Of a DNA stretch of 26,016 nucleotides, positions 23,287-26,016 are shown piece by piece. Positions within the stretch are counted from its first letter, which is position 1; every line of letters starts with the position of its first letter. The stretch is from Limosilactobacillus pulli (GTDB lineage Bacteria > Bacillota > Bacilli > Lactobacillales > Lactobacillaceae). The position numbers were made by a program, and so were the translations under genes. The DNA lies in the NCBI RefSeq assembly GCF_947381555.1, contig NZ_CANCWQ010000023.1:1-26016 (forward strand), written 5' to 3'. The notes below the pieces were generated by a model that was given only the letters and a program-made list of their open reading frames with translations, was not told the DNA's origin and did no database searches.

Positions 23287-24639
23287 CTAAGCAGCAAACG
23301 TTTCCTTGATGGCGTTAACGGAGAATGCACCGATTGCCATAACGACCCCACCCAGCAGCAGCATGTGTGGTTGGGAGTTGCCCAACATTGGGTAAAGGAA
23401 GAAACTGCAAAGTGAAGCAACAATCTGTGGCAGACAGATCGAACAGTTGAACAAGCCAAGGTAGGTACCCATGTGCTTACCAGACAATGCGTTGGTAACG
23501 ATCGTCAATGGGTAAGTGTTGATCCCAGCCCAGCCAATACCAACCAGTGCGTAAGACAGGATCAAAGCGTATTGGTTGGAGAAGAAGCAGACCGTTGCGA
23601 AACCAACCGCGCCCAGCAGCAGTGATCCCATGTAGCCAGCCTTGTGGTACTTGTTAGGCAACTTGGCCAATACGTAGGACCATACAACAGCGGCAATTGA
23701 CTGAACAGCAGCCATTACACCATACCAGTTACCAGCAGCCTGGTAAGCAGCAGTACTTGCGTTGGTCGTGTGCCATACGTTTTGCGCAATTGCACCGGCT
23801 GAGTAAGTCCACAGGTACTGGAAAGCAAACCAGCAGAAGAATTGTACCAGTGAAACCGTCCAGAAGGCCTTTGGGGCGTGCTTGAGCAATTCAACCCAGT
23901 TACCGCCTTCAGTGTTGTCGGATTCCTTGATACCATGGTACTTAGCATAGGTTTCAGGGTCATATTCCTTAACGTGGGTCATCGTCAAAGCACTGGTACA
24001 AATCAGCAGAATAGCACCAATGTAGAAGGCCCAGCGAACCGAAGGAGGAACAACACCCTTAGGAGCCGTGTTCCGCAGACCAAACCAAGTCAGCAGGAAT
24101 GGGAAGATGGCTGCCAGAACGGAACCAATGTTGTTCAGCAGACTCTGAATACCATAAGCATAACTCTTTTGATCATCGTTAACCATGTCACCAACCATCA
24201 TCTTGAATGGCTGCATGGCAACGTTAGAAGACAAATCCAAGAAGGCAACGGTAATCGCACCAAACATCAATGCGGCAAACGATCCATACCCAAATCCAAG
24301 ACTGCCTGAGTTTGGCAAAAGCAGCATAACGATAACGGCAACGATCGTACCAAGCATCAAGTATGGCAGCCGCCGACCACCAAGCTTTGGTGCCCAGGTC
24401 CGGTCAGAATAGTAACCAACAATTGGCTGTACGATCATACCCATTAATGGTGGCAAAATAAAGAACCACCCAAGACTGTTCGGGTCGGCCCCAATCGTTT
24501 GGAAAATCCGACTCATTTGAGAACTTTGTAAAGTAAAGGCCGTCTGTACGCCAAGAAAACCGAAGTTAATCATCCAAATCGTTTTCTTGGACAAATATGG
24601 CAAGCCAGAGGTCTGTTTCTTTTGCTCTACTTCACTCAT
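23287..24639 (-). CDS. MFS maltose transporter (GPH/SLC45-like)
   Basis: Encodes 450 residues with about 12 hydrophobic segments, resembling the cation-linked sugar transporters found beside maltose phosphorylase in lactobacilli. KTIWMINFGFLGVQTAFTLQ opens the first helix, PPLMGMIVQPIVGYYSDRTW is the loop 2-3 signature, and GRRLPYLMLGT follows it. The C-terminal half has AGINTYPLTIVTNALSGKHM. TAGGAG lies 9 bases before the ATG. It is first in the operon, 57 bases before maltose phosphorylase, and its promoter has two LacI-type operators and a cre-like site. Maltose as substrate is inferred from context; sucrose and other disaccharides are known for relatives. Confidence 0.9.
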   Translation of the reverse strand: MSEVEQKKQTSGLPYLSKKTIWMINFGFLGVQTAFTLQSSQMSRIFQTIGADPNSLGWFFILPPLMGMIVQPIVGYYSDRTWAPKLGGRRLPYLMLGTIVAVIVMLLLPNSGSLGFGYGSFAALMFGAITVAFLDLSSNVAMQPFKMMVGDMVNDDQKSYAYGIQSLLNNIGSVLAAIFPFLLTWFGLRNTAPKGVVPPSVRWAFYIGAILLICTSALTMTHVKEYDPETYAKYHGIKESDNTEGGNWVELLKHAPKAFWTVSLVQFFCWFAFQYLWTYSAGAIAQNVWHTTNASTAAYQAAGNWYGVMAAVQSIAAVVWSYVLAKLPNKYHKAGYMGSLLLGAVGFATVCFFSNQYALILSYALVGIGWAGINTYPLTIVTNALSGKHMGTYLGLFNCSICLPQIVASLCSFFLYPMLGNSQPHMLLLGGVVMAIGAFSVNAIKETFAA

Positions 24640-24698
24640 GACTTAAAACTCCTATCCTAAAAACCTAAAAAATCCACTTAATAAATAATTGCAAGTCG

Positions 24699-24712
24699 TG
24701 TAAGCGCTTCAT
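24699..24712. promoter_or_regulatory. cre-like site in the leader of the maltose operon
   Basis: TGTAAGCGCTTCAT matches the CcpA consensus TGWAARCGYTWNCA at 12 of 14 positions, with a palindromic AAGCGCTT core. It lies about 10-25 bases downstream of the expected transcription start, where CcpA would act as a roadblock under glucose repression. Assignment rests on the motif alone. Confidence 0.5.
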
Positions 24713-24729
24713 GACTTTTAACAATTTAT

Positions 24730-24758
24730 AATATAACAAATGAATTCGTTTTCCGCAA
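24730..24758 (-). promoter_or_regulatory. Promoter of the maltose operon
   Basis: On the minus strand TTGCGG (24753-24758) and TATATT (24730-24735) are exactly 17 bases apart. The -35 box overlaps the first LacI-type operator, so regulator binding should block polymerase. The leader is about 85 bases. Confidence 0.65.
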
Positions 24759-24767
24759 CCGTTTGCA
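24754..24767. promoter_or_regulatory. LacI-type operator 1 (over the -35 box)
   Basis: CGCAACCGTTTGCA fits the LacI/MalR operator pattern TGCAANCGNTTGCA with one outer mismatch and the central CG. It overlaps the -35 box of the maltose promoter. The adjacent LacI-family gene is the obvious candidate regulator. Confidence 0.65.
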
Positions 24768-24777
24768 CACAAATTTA

Positions 24778-24791
24778 TGCAACCGATTGCG
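24778..24791. promoter_or_regulatory. LacI-type operator 2 (upstream)
   Basis: TGCAACCGATTGCG fits the same pattern as operator 1 with one outer mismatch. The two centres are 24 bases apart, a little over two helical turns, so two dimers could bind on nearly the same face of the DNA. Confidence 0.65.
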
Positions 24792-24835
24792 CAAAAAGAT
24801 AAAAGAAATGCCGGTCCATCAAGGAATGAACCGAC
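24791..24835 (-). terminator. Terminator of the LacI regulator gene
   Basis: Arms 24812-24819 and 24826-24833 pair through 8 positions, one of them a G-U pair only on the minus strand, with a 6-base loop. A U-rich tract (TTTCTTTTATCTTTTT) follows and ends exactly at operator 2. It lies about 90 bases after the regulator's stop; the stretch between (24836-24924) is AT-rich with no gene. Confidence 0.55.
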
Positions 24836-24924
24836 TAAAAAATTTTTAAATATTTTTGGCTTCTATTATAAAGAACCGCCCAATCGTTGCTGTATCCAGT
24901 GACACAATGACATGCATTCAGCTG

Positions 24925-25866
24925 CTAGTCAATTCTAAATGCCACAAACGCGTGCTGAATGTTTGGATTGAAGAGCAATTCAACTGCCTTTTTACCCAGC
25001 TCATGTGGCCGTAAATCAACCTTCTCCACATCGGGCAGCAGCATGCCTAAAAGCTTGCTGTTGTTAAAACAGATAATCGGCAATCGATCCAACAAGTGCA
25101 GCTCTTGGAGTTCATGATTAAGCTTTAAGAACAAAATGTCATCAGCGCATACCAGCCCATCAACGTTGGGATGCTGAGCAAAAAATTCGCTGGCTGATTG
25201 TTTGCCATAATACCAATCGGCTTCTGGCAAATGACGCTCTGCCAAACAATTCTCATAGCCCAAGCGACGATCCTCTTCATACTGCCAGTGATTTGGTGAA
25301 CTGACGTATGCCAGATGCGTAACGTCATGATTGATCAAAAGCTGCTTGGTTGCTGCATAACCAGCGGCCACATTATCATTATCGACATAGCGATCGTTTT
25401 GATGGCGCTCTGGATGGCCAATAACCACAAAATTATAGCCATGCTCACGCAGATAGGCTGCCACTGGATCATGCTCCAAAGTATAGAACAATAAAAAGTT
25501 GTGAATCTCGGATTGCAGCACCATCGACTTGACGGCGCGCAAAAGCTTTTCTTGCGTAGGTGCCAGGGCCACGACCATCGAATAGTCGCGTGACTCCAGC
25601 GCGGCGGCAATCCCCCGCATCAAATCAATATGAAACGGATTAGCTGGCGCCTCATCGGTCGTTACCGGAAAAACCAGCCCGACCATGTTGGCCTCGCCCC
25701 GCGTTAAATTACGAGCGGCATAGTTGGGATGATAACCGATTTCAGTGGCAATTTTTTTGATTCTTTCTCGCGTAGCCTCGCTGATTCGCGGATTATCATT
25801 CAAGGCTCTTGATGCCGTAGAGACCGAGACCCCCGCACGTGCCGCGATATCTTTGATTGTTGCCAT
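24925..25866 (-). CDS. malR: LacI-family regulator of the maltose operon
   Basis: Encodes 313 residues. The helix-turn-helix is MATIKDIAARAGVSVSTASR with ALNDNPRISEATRERIKKIA and the hinge region GYHPNYAARNL, followed by a periplasmic-binding-protein-like sugar domain (about 60-313). The C-terminus is slightly shorter than usual, ending IQHAFVAFRID. The frame opens at a TTG at 25872; ATG at 25866 gives the standard LacI N-terminus. Neither has a recognisable ribosome site, which is unusual here. An 11-codon frame with a strong site lies just upstream. Position beside the transporter and the two matching operators make it the likely maltose repressor; the inducer is inferred. Confidence 0.9.
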   Translation of the reverse strand: MATIKDIAARAGVSVSTASRALNDNPRISEATRERIKKIATEIGYHPNYAARNLTRGEANMVGLVFPVTTDEAPANPFHIDLMRGIAAALESRDYSMVVALAPTQEKLLRAVKSMVLQSEIHNFLLFYTLEHDPVAAYLREHGYNFVVIGHPERHQNDRYVDNDNVAAGYAATKQLLINHDVTHLAYVSSPNHWQYEEDRRLGYENCLAERHLPEADWYYGKQSASEFFAQHPNVDGLVCADDILFLKLNHELQELHLLDRLPIICFNNSKLLGMLLPDVEKVDLRPHELGKKAVELLFNPNIQHAFVAFRID

Positions 25867-25885
25867 GAACAAGCATCATGCCGAT

Positions 25886-25921
25886 TCAAGTAGTCTTTTT
25901 CTGGGCTGGCAAAACAGGCAT
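25886..25921 (-). CDS. Possible 11-codon leader peptide before malR
   Basis: ATG at 25921 opens MPVLPAQKKTT and stops at a TGA ending at 25886, 19 bases before the malR ATG. It is preceded by AAAGGAG at 4 bases, the best ribosome site in the area, while malR has none. Translation of this frame could deliver ribosomes to malR by reinitiation. It is too short to judge by composition and may be incidental. Confidence 0.3.
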   Translation of the reverse strand: MPVLPAQKKTT

Positions 25922-25937
25922 GATTCTCCTTTCATTC

Positions 25938-25943
25938 ATTATA
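25938..25943 (-). promoter_or_regulatory. -10 box of malR at the repeat border
   Basis: A perfect TATAAT on the minus strand takes its first two bases from the terminal repeat and its last four from unique sequence. No good -35 box lies 16-18 bases upstream within the repeat (the hexamers there are TGTTAC, ATGTTA and AATGTT). The promoter is either hybrid or weak. Confidence 0.4.
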
Positions 25944-26016
25944 CGTCAATTGCTAGTTTGTAACATTCCAAATTTTGCTAGATTATTCGTCATGACAAGT
26001 GCCTCGATCTGTGCTT
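25942..26016. repeat. Right copy of the 75-bp terminal inverted repeat
   Basis: Exact reverse complement of positions 2-76. The unique sequence next to it is the malR promoter region, whereas the left copy abuts the hairpin after dnaD, so the shared part ends sharply. See the left copy for the content of the repeat. Confidence 0.9.

Noticed and set aside
24640..24924. Possible small gene in the gap between the transporter and its regulator
   Set aside because: The gap is AT-rich and fully accounted for by promoter, operators, cre-like site and terminator; no frame with a ribosome site was seen.
1..26016. Terminal repeat as evidence of a circular plasmid or phage
   Set aside because: The end copies are inverted, not direct, so the ends do not join into a circle, and the gene content is chromosomal housekeeping.

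Overview
The window looks like a chromosomal segment of a lactic acid bacterium (Lactobacillaceae). This rests on the dinG-ypmB-asnS-dnaD gene order, a complete mevalonate operon with a type 2 IPP isomerase, an OpuC compatible-solute importer, and a maltose phosphorylase / beta-phosphoglucomutase pair under a LacI regulator. GC content is moderate, and a heterofermentative, Limosilactobacillus-like host is my best guess; the species cannot be fixed from the sequence alone. I see no tRNA, rRNA, CRISPR array or intact transposase.

Layout. (1) 1-76 is one copy of a 75-bp repeat whose inverted copy closes the window at 25942-26016, so the whole segment is bracketed by the same sequence in opposite orientation. 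(2) 95-5825, minus strand: a strong hairpin, then dnaD, asnS, a YpmB-like membrane protein and dinG, a conserved Gram-positive replication/translation cluster read from right to left. (3) 5826-10331, plus strand: mevalonate kinase, diphosphomevalonate decarboxylase, phosphomevalonate kinase and isopentenyl diphosphate isomerase. Together they convert mevalonate to IPP/DMAPP for undecaprenyl carriers and other isoprenoids. (4) 10337-13934, plus strand: opuCABCD, an osmoprotectant ABC importer, with a clear promoter and terminator. (5) 13984-17658: a ROK fructokinase (minus), then a TetR regulator with a perfect palindromic operator and an Spx-like protein lacking the redox cysteines (plus), then an rRNA cytosine methyltransferase (minus). 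(6) 17703-20106: a Fic protein carrying its own inhibitory helix (minus), a Cof-type HAD phosphatase (plus), and a frameshifted small nitroreductase (minus). (7) 20232-25943, minus strand: a maltose module of LacI regulator, MFS transporter, maltose phosphorylase and beta-phosphoglucomutase. It imports maltose and splits it with phosphate into glucose and beta-glucose-1-phosphate, which is isomerised to glucose-6-phosphate.

Regulatory sites read well here. The transporter promoter has two LacI-type operators, one over the -35 box, plus a cre-like site in the leader. The regulator itself has a -10 box that straddles the edge of the terminal repeat and an 11-codon upstream reading frame. Convergent gene pairs are separated by hairpin terminators.

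Most genes are ordinary housekeeping or sugar genes. The points that stand out are the terminal inverted repeat, the cysteine-less Spx paralogue under a TetR switch that appears leaderless, the self-inhibited Fic protein, the single-base frameshift in the nitroreductase, and the start region of phosphomevalonate kinase. I did not find a clearly new multi-gene system.
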